From NCBI GenBank assembly GCA_042862465.1, contig JASTVH010000005.1:372001-436000 (forward strand): a stretch of 64,000 nt of DNA, given 5' to 3'. The translations under genes were made by a program, and so were the position numbers. This document shows positions 23,158 through 31,511 of this stretch, piece by piece. The notes under the pieces are model-generated. The model worked only from the letters and a program-made list of their open reading frames with translations. It had not been told where the DNA came from and did no database searches. The stretch comes from JASTVH01 sp042862465 (GTDB taxonomy: Bacteria; Pseudomonadota; Gammaproteobacteria; Pseudomonadales; Oleiphilaceae). Position 1 is the first letter of the stretch. Every line of letters begins with the position of its first letter.

Positions 23158-26031
23158 TCATACATTACGACTGAGAGTCCGGTCCAGCAGTTGTGCGCTG
23201 TGAATGGCGGGTCGGCCGCTCTCCCGCCGTATCTGCTCCCGACAGCTGAAACCATCCGAGACGATCACGGTATCGGCAGGCGTCGCCCGAACTTCCGGCA
23301 GCAATGCATTTTCGGCAATGCGTCGCGATACCGGGTACTTGTCAGCTTCAAAACCAAAGCCACCGGCCATGCCACAGCAACCGGTATCCGGCATAGTGAT
23401 GTCGTAGCCCATTCGCCTCAACAGCGTTTCGGTACCCTCCATGCCATCGAAGGCCTTCTGGTGACAGTGGCCGTGCAAAAGGACCTTTCCTTCCACTTGT
23501 GGCCACTGGATGCCCTCTTGCTGGTTGAGAAAATCGGGCAGCAGCCAAGTATTGTCAGCCAGATAGCGGGCGCGCTCGTCGTCCGGAAAAAAGTTCAGGA
23601 GCTCATCGCGAAAAACGCTTATACAGGACGGCTCCATCCCCACCACGGGTAGACCCTCTTCGATGGCAGGCGACAACGTGGCCATGACCTGTTCCAACCG
23701 TCGTTTGGCTCGAGCCATGAGGCCATAGTCGTAAAGGGGGCGCCCGCAGCATAAAGGGCGGCCGGGGAGGCGAACATCAAAGCCCGCGGCCCACAGAACG
23801 CGTTCCCCGGCTGCGGGCACCGGGGCATCCATGAAATTATTGAAGGTATCCGGCCACAAAACCACTGCCGGGCGGTCTGCTGCGGATCCGGAGCTGGCAC
23901 GATAGGTTCGGGTAAAAGGACGGGCAGAGAAGCGCGGTAAAGCCCGTTCCCTGGCGATGCCTGCGAGTGAGCGCATGGTGTCGCGTATGCCGGGAATCGA
24001 TGCCAGGGTGTTGAAAAGCCAGGGGGCGTAGCCAATGCCCCGGGCCCATTCGTGGATCAATCCAAACACCCAGGCCTGACGCGGGCGACGTTGGTTTTCG
24101 TAGTAATGCGCCATGAATTCAGCCTTGTAACTTGCCATATCAACCTGTACCGGGCATTCGTGGCGGCAAGCCTTGCAACCCAGACATAGATCCAGGGCGT
24201 CATGCACGGCCCGACTCTCCCAGCCCTGGTGCAGCGGATCGCCCCGAAGCATTTCAAACAGCAATCGGGCGCGCCCCCGGGTGGAATGACGTTCGTCCAG
24301 GGTACCGCGATAGCTGGGGCACATGATGCCGCCGGAGGTACTGCGGCATTTGCCGACACCAACACAGCGACCGGCCGCCTGCACGAAGCTGCCCTGATCA
24401 TTGGGAAACCGGAAATACAGTGGCTGTGGATCTTGCGGGTTGTAGTCCGGCCCGGTTCGCAGGTTTTCATCGAGCCGGTAAGGATCAATGAGTTTGTGGG
24501 GATTGAGTCGATTTCGGGGATCCCAAAGCGCCTTGAACGCACGGAATGCCTCCATGAGCTCGGGGCTGAACATTCTCGGCCACAGCTCCGCGCGGGCCTG
24601 GCCATCACCGTGCTCGCCCGATAGCGACCCGCCATAGGACACCACCAGATCGGCGGCTTCCTCAGAAAAACGTCGCCACTTGCGCACGCCTTCTTCCGAC
24701 GACAGATCGAAGGTGACGCGACCGTGGATACAACCGTCGCCAAAGTGGCCGTACAGTGAGGAGCGGTAGTCATAGCGATCGAGCAGCTTACGGTAGTCCC
24801 GCAGGTATGGGCCCACCTGGGAGGGGGCCACGGCGGCATCTTCCCAGCCCGGGTAAGTCTCGGGCTCGCCGGGCAGGGCATTGGTCGCCGCTGCGCCGCT
24901 CTTGCGCACGGACCAGACCAGGTCGGCCTCGGCAGGATCAGTGTAAATGCGCCAGTCACGGATGTCGGCCTGAACCTTGTCTACCGCTCGTTGCGCGGCC
25001 TGCCGAGCCGCTTCGGCGGTGTCTCCTCCGTATTCGGCCAGAAGCCAGCCCGCGCCTTCAGGCAAACCCTGCAGGGCTTTGAGACCATAGCCTTTGCGTC
25101 GCATGTCGCTGACAATCTGCTCATCCAGCCCCTCAAGGGCAAGAGGCCCGGTGGTCATGACCTGAGGCGCCTGGTCGCCGGCTTCACAGATATCGTTGTA
25201 ACCCAATACCACCAATACCCGATGGGCAGGGCTGGGCACCAAACGGGCTTTTGCCGAGAGAGTGATCGCGCAGGTACCCTCCGAGCCGATGAGCGCAGCA
25301 GCCACATTGAAGCCGTTCTCGGGGAGCAGCGCGTCCAGGTTATAACCGGAAACCCGTCGCCGAATGTCCGGGAAGTCCTGGCGAATGGCATCCTCGTAGC
25401 GATCCCGCAGTTGTTTCAAACCGGCGTAGATTTCTCCGCGACGTCCGCCCTGGCGAATGATGCGCTCAAGCTCGTGTTCCGGGGTGGGGCCTACGGTAAA
25501 CCTGGCGCCATCAACGGTCAGGACATCCAGGGACTCGATATTATCCACCGTCTTACCGGCCATGACCGAGTGTGCGCCACAAGAATTGTTGCCAATCATG
25601 CCGCCCAGGGTGCAATGGGTATGGGTTGAGGGATCCGGGCCAAAGGTCAGGCCGTGTTCTGCGGCTGCCTGGCGCAGCTGATCGCACACCACTCCGGGTT
25701 CCACTATGGCGCTGCGGGCCAGGGGATCGAGGCCGGTGATGCGGTGCATGTAGCGCGAGGTATCAATCACCAGCGCCGCGTTGCAGGTTTGCCCGGCCAG
25801 GCTGGTACCGGCGCCCCGCATCAACAGGGGAACCTGATACTGATGAGCCAGTGCCACCACCGTTTCGACATCGTCGCCATGGAAGGGCCTGACGACCCCA
25901 AGAGGCACCTGCCGGTAATTGGATGCATCCGTCGCGTAGAGCGCTCGCGCTCCGGCATCAAAATCGACGCTACCGCTGAGCTTGTCTTCCAATGCCTGTT
26001 TGAACGCCGGATCGAAGCCAGTCGCTGTCAT
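23158..26031 (-). CDS. FAD and Fe-S 2-hydroxyacid dehydrogenase (Dld2/YdiJ-like)
   Basis: A 957-residue fusion of an FAD-linked oxidase (GlcD-like) and an iron-sulfur subunit (GlcF-like). The N-terminal half has the PP-loop RGAGTSLAGQT, GGMIGNNSCGAHS and the C-terminal flavin motif SGEHGDGQAR. The iron-sulfur half has two ferredoxin-like clusters (CVGVGKCRSTSGGIMCPSYR and CLGCKACRHECP). The CCG-type repeats GRPLCCGRPLYDYG and DTGCCGMAGGFGFE follow, with GHCHQKAF between them. It should oxidise a D-2-hydroxyacid (lactate, 2-hydroxyglutarate or glycolate) and pass electrons to a membrane carrier. The ATG at 26031 is preferred, with AGGAG upstream; a longer frame from 26160 adds an Arg-rich leader without support. 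It is divergent from a crotonase gene. Confidence 0.88.
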   Translation of the reverse strand: MTATGFDPAFKQALEDKLSGSVDFDAGARALYATDASNYRQVPLGVVRPFHGDDVETVVALAHQYQVPLLMRGAGTSLAGQTCNAALVIDTSRYMHRITGLDPLARSAIVEPGVVCDQLRQAAAEHGLTFGPDPSTHTHCTLGGMIGNNSCGAHSVMAGKTVDNIESLDVLTVDGARFTVGPTPEHELERIIRQGGRRGEIYAGLKQLRDRYEDAIRQDFPDIRRRVSGYNLDALLPENGFNVAAALIGSEGTCAITLSAKARLVPSPAHRVLVVLGYNDICEAGDQAPQVMTTGPLALEGLDEQIVSDMRRKGYGLKALQGLPEGAGWLLAEYGGDTAEAARQAAQRAVDKVQADIRDWRIYTDPAEADLVWSVRKSGAAATNALPGEPETYPGWEDAAVAPSQVGPYLRDYRKLLDRYDYRSSLYGHFGDGCIHGRVTFDLSSEEGVRKWRRFSEEAADLVVSYGGSLSGEHGDGQARAELWPRMFSPELMEAFRAFKALWDPRNRLNPHKLIDPYRLDENLRTGPDYNPQDPQPLYFRFPNDQGSFVQAAGRCVGVGKCRSTSGGIMCPSYRGTLDERHSTRGRARLLFEMLRGDPLHQGWESRAVHDALDLCLGCKACRHECPVQVDMASYKAEFMAHYYENQRRPRQAWVFGLIHEWARGIGYAPWLFNTLASIPGIRDTMRSLAGIARERALPRFSARPFTRTYRASSGSAADRPAVVLWPDTFNNFMDAPVPAAGERVLWAAGFDVRLPGRPLCCGRPLYDYGLMARAKRRLEQVMATLSPAIEEGLPVVGMEPSCISVFRDELLNFFPDDERARYLADNTWLLPDFLNQQEGIQWPQVEGKVLLHGHCHQKAFDGMEGTETLLRRMGYDITMPDTGCCGMAGGFGFEADKYPVSRRIAENALLPEVRATPADTVIVSDGFSCREQIRRESGRPAIHSAQLLDRTLSRNV

Positions 26032-26233
26032 GACGCTACGCTCCTGCACTGTGTGATGAGTCCTTGTGCGCCCGGGAGGAGTTGGGGCTACCTGCGCACG
26101 CCAGATTTCACGGTGCCAGTGCACAGGCCCGGAAAGCAAGCGGTGCCCGGGGATCCTCATCGAGCGTGGAAACCGCTACAATCCCCGCTCAATGAAAAGA
26201 CAATCATCAGGAACCAATCCGGGAGGTACACAA

Positions 26234-26929
26234 GTGGGTCAGCTGGTTGATTACAAGCTAAACGATGGTATCGCCACGATCACCATTGAAAATGGCAAGG
26301 CCAACGCCCTGAGCCATGAAGTTTTCGAAGCTCTTAACAAGGCACTGGATCAGGCGGAAAACGATAAGGCAGTGGTCGTGCTTACCGGCCAGCCGGGCAT
26401 TTTCTCCGGGGGTTACGACCTGAAGGAAATGAGCAAGAGCCCTGAAGCGGCAGGTGCCCTGGTCAAGGTGGGGTCAAGCCTGGCACGGCGGCTTTCTGCT
26501 TTTCCGCTCCCGGTCATTGGTGCCTGTTCTGGCCATGCAATTGCCAAGGGTGCGTTTTTAATGCTGTCAGTTGACTACCGCATTGGTGTAAAGGGCCCTT
26601 TCAAACTCGGACTCAATGAAGTGGCGATCGGCATGACCATGCATCACGCCGGCATCGAAATCGCCCGTCATCGTCTGGTGCCCGCCTATTTCTACCGTTC
26701 AGTGGTCAATGCGGAAATTTTTGATCCAGAGGGTGCGGTCCGGGCCGGATTCCTCGACGAACTGGTGGAACCGGAAGCGTTGCTGGAAAAGGCACAGGAA
26801 AGGGCGGCGCAGTTCAAGCAGCTGGACCTGAAAGCGCACCACCAGACCAAGGTAAAAACCAAGGCCGACTACCTGGAGCTTCTCGACCGCTGCATCGAGC
26901 AGGACGCCGTAAACCTCGGCTTGCGCTGA
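26234..26929 (+). CDS. Crotonase-family protein (enoyl-CoA hydratase-like)
   Basis: A 231-residue crotonase-fold protein. GTG at 26234 is the start because GGGAGGT lies 7 bases upstream and the protein then begins at the first fold strand (LVDYKLNDGIATITIENGKA overlap). The oxyanion loop FSGGYDLKEM is intact. The first catalytic Glu of hydratases, normally in GGGxELA, is missing (IAKGAFLMLSVD). The second is kept in GLNEVAIGM. Such one-acid crotonases act as isomerases, thioesterases or decarboxylases rather than classical hydratases, so the specific reaction is open. It stands alone, divergent from the FAD/Fe-S dehydrogenase. Confidence 0.82.
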   Translation: MGQLVDYKLNDGIATITIENGKANALSHEVFEALNKALDQAENDKAVVVLTGQPGIFSGGYDLKEMSKSPEAAGALVKVGSSLARRLSAFPLPVIGACSGHAIAKGAFLMLSVDYRIGVKGPFKLGLNEVAIGMTMHHAGIEIARHRLVPAYFYRSVVNAEIFDPEGAVRAGFLDELVEPEALLEKAQERAAQFKQLDLKAHHQTKVKTKADYLELLDRCIEQDAVNLGLR

Positions 26930-26961
26930 AGCAAATACGGATCACTGCCAATTCCATGCTC

Positions 26962-26988
26962 AGGCCGACGAATGCCGTTCGTTGGCCT
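26962..26988. terminator. Hairpin between convergent crotonase and luxR genes
   Basis: AGGCCGACGAA (26962-26972) and TTCGTTGGCCT (26978-26988) form an 11-bp stem, with one G-T pair or mismatch, around TGCCG. It lies between two convergent genes. No T-run follows, so confidence is moderate. Confidence 0.5.
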
Positions 26989-27101
26989 GCCCCCTATCAC
27001 CCTGTCAATACCATCAGGTACGTCTTGCAACCATCCCATCCCCGTATCATGCTCCATCCTCCGGGATGAAAACCGCAGGATTGTGACGGGTTCTTCTCCT
27101 G

Positions 27102-27812
27102 TTACAACAGACCCAGCATGGCTGCCTTCACGGAGGCCGCCGTCTTGTTGGTTGCGTCGAGCTTGAAGAGGACGTTGTTGATATGGAAGTTAACCGTACG
27201 TTCGGAAATGCTCAGGATTTCCGAGACTTCGGAGGCGGTCTTGCCCAGAGCCGTCCAGCGCAGGACCTCTGTTTCACGGGCCGAAAGCCTCGCGGTGCTT
27301 TCAGGGACCAACTCGGAAGCCAGACACTGGGACATGGCGGTATGGGCCACCTGTGTCAGCCAGCTCAGCTGCGGTTCCAGATGAAACAGCTCGGAGGCGG
27401 TCAGTTTGTCGTCGGCGCGTGCCAGGGTGAGCATGCCGGCCATGCCTTGGGCGTCCCGAGAGGATTGGGCCCAGCCATAGCGTAAACCATTGGCGCGCGC
27501 CTCCTCCCAGAGCTCCCGGGCCGGTGCGAACACCGATTCCTGCCAGACGATGGGGCGGTTGGAAAAGAGGCAGTGATGAATGGTCGGGTCAATCGCCAGG
27601 TAGTTGCGATCGGCGTAACGTTCTCGCCAGGCATCGGGATAGTTGTTGAGCATGATGGTCTTTGGCTGGGTAATGGGGAGCGGTGAGCGCAACCCATAGG
27701 CGCAGTATTCAAAGCCCAGATCCCTGGCCATCGCCGTTAGCTGTTCAAGAACATGGTGTTCGTTCGTGGTATTGAGCAATGAATTAAGCTGGTCTTCCTG
27801 CCATGGAGTCAC
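27102..27812 (-). CDS. luxR: LuxR-type acyl-homoserine-lactone receptor
   Basis: A 236-residue quorum-sensing regulator. The N-terminal autoinducer domain keeps the conserved residues of TraR/LasR: Trp and Tyr in AWRERYADRNYL, Asp-Pro in IDPTIHH, Trp in RPIVWQE and Gly in GLRYGWAQ. Hence it should bind an acyl-homoserine lactone. The C-terminal GerE helix-turn-helix is LSARETEVLRWTALGKTASE plus ISERTVNFHINNVLFKLDA. The GTG at 27812 is preferred because GGAGG lies 9 bases upstream; the in-frame ATG at 27830 has no ribosome site. It is transcribed away from the rsaM-like and luxI genes, the arrangement known for Acinetobacter abaR-abaM-abaI. The likely target is the lux box before luxI. Confidence 0.92.
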   Translation of the reverse strand: MTPWQEDQLNSLLNTTNEHHVLEQLTAMARDLGFEYCAYGLRSPLPITQPKTIMLNNYPDAWRERYADRNYLAIDPTIHHCLFSNRPIVWQESVFAPARELWEEARANGLRYGWAQSSRDAQGMAGMLTLARADDKLTASELFHLEPQLSWLTQVAHTAMSQCLASELVPESTARLSARETEVLRWTALGKTASEVSEILSISERTVNFHINNVLFKLDATNKTAASVKAAMLGLL

Positions 27813-28062
27813 TGAGACAAACCTCCACATCGTCGACTGGCGCCACCCGCTTCCGGCCCATGAAAGTGCCGGTTTGCCAGGCTTTTTCGCGGTTTATTGT
27901 AATCGTGCGGAACATCCATAACGTGCGGGTTAGCTGCGACCTCATGGCCGAGCTGGGCTCTGGTGATTGCCCCCGACCAACGACTTCGCAGGTTACCGGG
28001 TTCGGCCCCCGTTCAGTGTTCCTGGTTATTGATTTATTTCACGCATCAACGGGCGATTTAGC

Positions 28063-28509
28063 ATGACCAATCATTATTGTTCTTCATCAGACAGTCTAAC
28101 TGTCAACAACACGCAATCCCAGCTCCAACTCTGTCAGGATGGTCAGGTGCGGCTGCAATGGCCGGTTTTGAAGCAAATCAGGCTTAATCATCTTCTCTCC
28201 GGGCTGGACGAGCGCGACACGCTTGAGCCCATTCTGGAAGGCGCCCGTTTTTCACCCATTACCGGATTCACGGAATGGGTGAGTGATACCCGACCGGCAC
28301 TGACGCTTGGCTGGGACTGGGAACTCAGCGCCAGCTACGGCCAGCTTGAATGCAAACGCCTTAACGAACCTCGCACCAACATCATGCTCATGGATGACAA
28401 TGCCCACGACCTGGGAAGGCACGAAACAACCCGTTTACTGCAAGCCTTCGTGGATAGCCTGAACTGGCAACTTCCTGTTCTCGATATGATTGACCATCAC
28501 AAGACCTAG
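28063..28509 (+). CDS. RsaM/AbaM-like quorum-sensing modulator (DUF4902 type)
   Basis: A 148-residue protein with no transmembrane or DNA-binding motif. It contains LNHLLSGLDERDT, ITGFTEWVSDTRPALTLGWD, then W and a C-terminal LLQAFVDSLNWQLPV helix. From memory, the TEWxS and SxGWDW pattern is typical of RsaM proteins. These sit between luxR and luxI genes in Burkholderia, Pseudomonas fuscovaginae and Acinetobacter (AbaM) and restrain signal synthesis. The gene position here, between luxR and luxI, is the same. No strong Shine-Dalgarno precedes the ATG at 28063. Just inside the coding sequence is a CTGTCAA half-site (28100-28106) identical to one arm of the luxI lux box. The assignment is by pattern and location, not alignment. 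Confidence 0.72.
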   Translation: MTNHYCSSSDSLTVNNTQSQLQLCQDGQVRLQWPVLKQIRLNHLLSGLDERDTLEPILEGARFSPITGFTEWVSDTRPALTLGWDWELSASYGQLECKRLNEPRTNIMLMDDNAHDLGRHETTRLLQAFVDSLNWQLPVLDMIDHHKT

Positions 28510-28578
28510 CCTCATTTGGCGATTTTCGCCCTGCGGACAAGGCGGGAGAGCCTGAACCTCAACTCAAAACGCGTCAGC

Positions 28579-28594
28579 CTGTCAATGTTGACAG
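28579..28594. promoter_or_regulatory. lux box upstream of luxI
   Basis: CTGTCAATGTTGACAG is a near-perfect dyad (7-bp arms, 2-base centre) and fits the CT-N12-AG consensus for LuxR-type binding sites. Its centre is 74 bases before the luxI ATG. A class II promoter with the box at about -42 would start near 28629 and leave a leader of about 30 bases. Confidence 0.82.
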
Positions 28595-28660
28595 TTATGC
28601 GCGCCCAACCGATTCGATGCAATACGGCCTTGTTGTTAGCCAATTATTGGTGAGGCCGGT

Positions 28661-29224
28661 ATGCACTTTATTACGGGAACAGCTGAGACACTGTCTTCGG
28701 AAATGAACCAGCAGCTGGGGCAGTACCGTCACAAGGTATTTATCGAACACCTCGGGTGGCAATTGGATACCCCGGAAGGCATTGAGCGCGATCAGTTCGA
28801 CACACATCGGGCGGTTTACGTGGTCTCAAAGGATGGCGAAGGGCAGATCAACGGCTGTGCAAGACTGCTACCCACCACCGAACCCTATTTGCTGGCTGAC
28901 GTATTCCCGGAACTGCTCAATGGGCTGGAACCGCCCTCCAGAGAGGACGTTTGGGAGCTTTCCCGTTTTGCGGCTGTGGATTTTGAGGACCGGCCGACGT
29001 CCAAACCCGGACAGTTCTCCTCCAAAACCGCGGTTGAGCTGCTGTTTGCCTGTGTGCGATGCGCCAGAGAGCAGGGCGCCAAGCGATTGCTGACGGTTTC
29101 GCCGCTTGGAGTGGAACGTCTGCTTCGCCGGACCGGACTGAAATCCCACCGGGCAGGCCCTCCGATGGTGATTGACGGTTATCCGCTGTTTGCCTGCTGG
29201 ATCAATCTGGAAGACGACGACTGA
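28661..29224 (+). CDS. luxI: LuxI-type acyl-homoserine-lactone synthase
   Basis: A 187-residue synthase that makes acyl-homoserine lactone from S-adenosylmethionine and acyl-ACP. All landmark residues are present: Arg, Phe and Trp in YRHKVFIEHLGW, two Asp in RDQFD, Arg in GCARLLPT, Phe in DVFPEL, and Glu and Arg in WELSRF. The chain-length-selecting position after the third region shows TAVELLF; chain length cannot be predicted. A lux box lies upstream, indicating positive autoregulation by the divergent LuxR. It is followed after 59 bases by a DapF-fold gene on the same strand that may be co-transcribed and so quorum-controlled. Confidence 0.94.
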   Translation: MHFITGTAETLSSEMNQQLGQYRHKVFIEHLGWQLDTPEGIERDQFDTHRAVYVVSKDGEGQINGCARLLPTTEPYLLADVFPELLNGLEPPSREDVWELSRFAAVDFEDRPTSKPGQFSSKTAVELLFACVRCAREQGAKRLLTVSPLGVERLLRRTGLKSHRAGPPMVIDGYPLFACWINLEDDD

Positions 29225-29283
29225 AGGCACCTCCACGCCCCATGATGTTTAAGGTGCGCCTCGCTGTAACTGGAGAGTAGGGC

Positions 29284-30141
29284 ATGAAGTACTGCAAGTA
29301 CCACGCTCTGGGTTACGACTACATTGTGCTCGACCCCAGCAAAAACTCCTCTTTGCAATTGGACTATCCAACACTCCGAGCCATTTTCGACCAACCTGGA
29401 ATGGCTGGCGTCCAACGTCTCTTGTACGGACCTGAACTGAGATCAGGGCGGTTATGCCTGCGAGTTTTTGGCCCGGGTGGAGAGGAACATAACGAGGCAG
29501 ACAATGCGTTGCCGGTCTTTGCAAAGTACTTGAAGGATGCTGGCTATGTTATTGGCAATTCCGCGAAAATATTTTTGAGTCGAAGTCTGCGCAGTATCAT
29601 CGTCGACTACCGCGGCACCGAGGCGGACTCTGTCAGCCTGTCTATGGGGCACTATCTGTTCGAATCGGAAGCGGTGCCGGTTCGTACCGAGTTGCCGGGA
29701 ATTCTGGATGAGCGCATCAGCATTGGCGGTCATCACGTCTGTATGACCTGCCTTAATCTGGGCTGCGCCCACGCGGTCATTCTTGGCAAGCCGGTCACGC
29801 CCTCTGTGATTCAGCAACTGGGCCATGCTATTGGACTGCATCCGCTGTTCCCAAGGGGCACCCATGTGGAGTGTGTGGAAGTCAAACACCATACAACATT
29901 GATGCTCGAAGCCTGGACCCAATGCGATGGCTATACCCTGGCCTCCTGCAACGCCGCCTGCGCGGCTGCCATTGCTTGCCATCGACTCGGGATGGTCAGT
30001 CCCCGGGTTACAGTTCAGATGCCCGGCGGTCGGGTCAACGTTGTGGTGGATCACGAACAGCAAACGGTCTGCCTTCGAGCGTCTGCCAAGCAGGTTGTCC
30101 AGGGCGAGTTGAACATGCCCCAACTGGTCAATTGCCACTGA
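29284..30141 (+). CDS. DapF-fold protein lacking racemase catalytic residues
   Basis: A 285-residue protein with the overall layout of diaminopimelate epimerase. The N-terminal MKYCKYHALGYDYIVLD corresponds to MxFxKMHGLGNDFVVVD, and later blocks align in order. The active site is lost, however, by comparison with H. influenzae DapF recalled from memory. GNDF is GYDY. The first catalytic Cys (QCGNGARC) is replaced in NEADNALPVF. SMGNPH is NLGCAH. The second catalytic region ERGAGETQACGSGACA reads TQCDGYTLASCNAACA, so Ser is at the Cys position with a Cys one residue later. True epimerase activity is therefore unlikely. The ATG at 29284 has GGAG upstream. It lies directly downstream of luxI, which suggests a role linked to quorum sensing; the function is unknown. 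Confidence 0.75.
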   Translation: MKYCKYHALGYDYIVLDPSKNSSLQLDYPTLRAIFDQPGMAGVQRLLYGPELRSGRLCLRVFGPGGEEHNEADNALPVFAKYLKDAGYVIGNSAKIFLSRSLRSIIVDYRGTEADSVSLSMGHYLFESEAVPVRTELPGILDERISIGGHHVCMTCLNLGCAHAVILGKPVTPSVIQQLGHAIGLHPLFPRGTHVECVEVKHHTTLMLEAWTQCDGYTLASCNAACAAAIACHRLGMVSPRVTVQMPGGRVNVVVDHEQQTVCLRASAKQVVQGELNMPQLVNCH

Positions 30142-30306
30142 GGGGCCTACGGCCCGGTCCTCCTGAACCCTTCCCACGCAACTCCATGACCCACCCGATA
30201 AACGGGTCTATAATGGGTACCTGTTTCAAAAGAAGTGGCTTGGCATTCAGTTCTTGCCCTGGTACGGATGTTTAGCCTATTAAAATCACCGGGCAACGGC
30301 CATGTT

Positions 30307-31410
30307 ATGGTTGACCTCATAAAGACTCCCCGCCGGCGCCTGTTGTTATGCCTGGCTTTTTTCTTCTGTTCCCTGGGCGCTCAGGCCCGGCCTCTCAAAA
30401 TCACTTTTCTCAATCCCGCGACTGAAAAAGAGGTTTTCTGGAGTCAATTCACGTCGTTCATGGAGTTCGCCGCGGATGATCTGGGAGTGGACCTGGAGGT
30501 TGTGTACTCCAATCATGACCGCTTCAAGAGTCTCGAAATTGCCAGGCGAATTCTCGCATCACCCGACAAACCGGATTTCCTTGTTTTCCAGATGCAGGCC
30601 CAGGTGGGCCCGCAGATTCTTGCAGCAGCAGAGGATGCCAAAGTAGGGTCTCTGGTGGTGAACACGGACATCCCGGAGCAGGACCGCGCTCGGGTTGGCG
30701 AACCCCGCGAAAAGTATCGGTATTGGCTCGGGCATCTGTTTCCGGATGACCAGCAGGCCGGCTACACACTCGCCGAAGCGTTGGTGAAAAGCGCACAGGA
30801 CCACGAAACCGACAATCCCATCGAACTCGTCGCCTTGAGCGGCTCCCGGGACAACCAGGCCACCCGCGATCGTAATCGGGGCCTGGAGAATTTTGTGCGG
30901 GACCATGGAAATGTGGAGTTAAAGCAGATTGTTTACGCTTCCTGGGATAGGCAGATCGCCCGCAACATGGCCCACACCCTACTGCGCCGTTACCCCAAAA
31001 CGCGCGTCATCTGGGCCGCCAGCGATCTGATGGCTCTCGGCGCTGTGGAGGCCAGCAGAGTAGCAGGGCGCACGGTGGAACAGGATGTTTTTGTCGGTGG
31101 TGTCGATTGGACCACGGAAGGCCTTAGAGCTGTCGCCAACGATCATCTGACTGCCTCGGTTGGCGGGCATTTCATGGAAGGTGGCTGGGCGATCGTGCTG
31201 CTTTATGATTATGCCCGGGGTAAGGATTTTGCGCCGACCATGGGAACCACGATTCGAACCCCCATGAATCTGGCCACGAAGGAGAACGCCGGTCGGTTTT
31301 TAGCGCAAACCACCGCCAACGACTGGAGTGAGATCGACTTTCGTCAGTTCTCACGGACCTTCCACCCCACCCGGGAAGAATACGAATTCTGCCTTTGTGC
31401 AGCAGAGTAA
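30307..31410 (+). CDS. Periplasmic sugar-binding-like protein (orphan)
   Basis: A secreted type I periplasmic-binding protein of about 367 residues. The ATG at 30307 gives a good signal peptide (KTPRRRLLLCLAFFFCSLGA, cleaved near AQA). In-frame ATGs upstream at 30235 and 30268 would bury it, although no start has a strong ribosome site. The LacI/ribose-binding pattern is visible: ITFLNPATEKEVFWSQFTSF, PDFLVFQMQAQ, VVNTDIPEQD, LVALSGSRDNQATRDRNRGL, VIWAASDLMALGAVEA and VFVGGVDWTTEGL. The Asp/Asn/Arg positions typical of sugar contact are kept. No transporter genes are adjacent. Homologues of this shape often serve as ligand modules for sensor kinases or cyclases. Its relation to the luxI cluster is positional only (165 bases downstream). 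Confidence 0.78.
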   Translation: MVDLIKTPRRRLLLCLAFFFCSLGAQARPLKITFLNPATEKEVFWSQFTSFMEFAADDLGVDLEVVYSNHDRFKSLEIARRILASPDKPDFLVFQMQAQVGPQILAAAEDAKVGSLVVNTDIPEQDRARVGEPREKYRYWLGHLFPDDQQAGYTLAEALVKSAQDHETDNPIELVALSGSRDNQATRDRNRGLENFVRDHGNVELKQIVYASWDRQIARNMAHTLLRRYPKTRVIWAASDLMALGAVEASRVAGRTVEQDVFVGGVDWTTEGLRAVANDHLTASVGGHFMEGGWAIVLLYDYARGKDFAPTMGTTIRTPMNLATKENAGRFLAQTTANDWSEIDFRQFSRTFHPTREEYEFCLCAAE

Positions 31411-31511
31411 GGCATTGGTCAGAGCCTCACGAATACAGTACCAACTTGCCTAATTTGAGCCAGGCATACCGTAATGTCAGTCAGACCAGCCCAATAGGAA
31501 AGGAGAGCGTT

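Noticed and set aside
22967..23161. 64-codon open frame in the intergenic region
   Set aside because: No ribosome site, no recognisable pattern, and it overlaps the end of the dehydrogenase gene.
23158..26031. Two separate genes glcD and glcF
   Set aside because: The frame is continuous through both halves with no internal stop or start signal, so it is a natural fusion.
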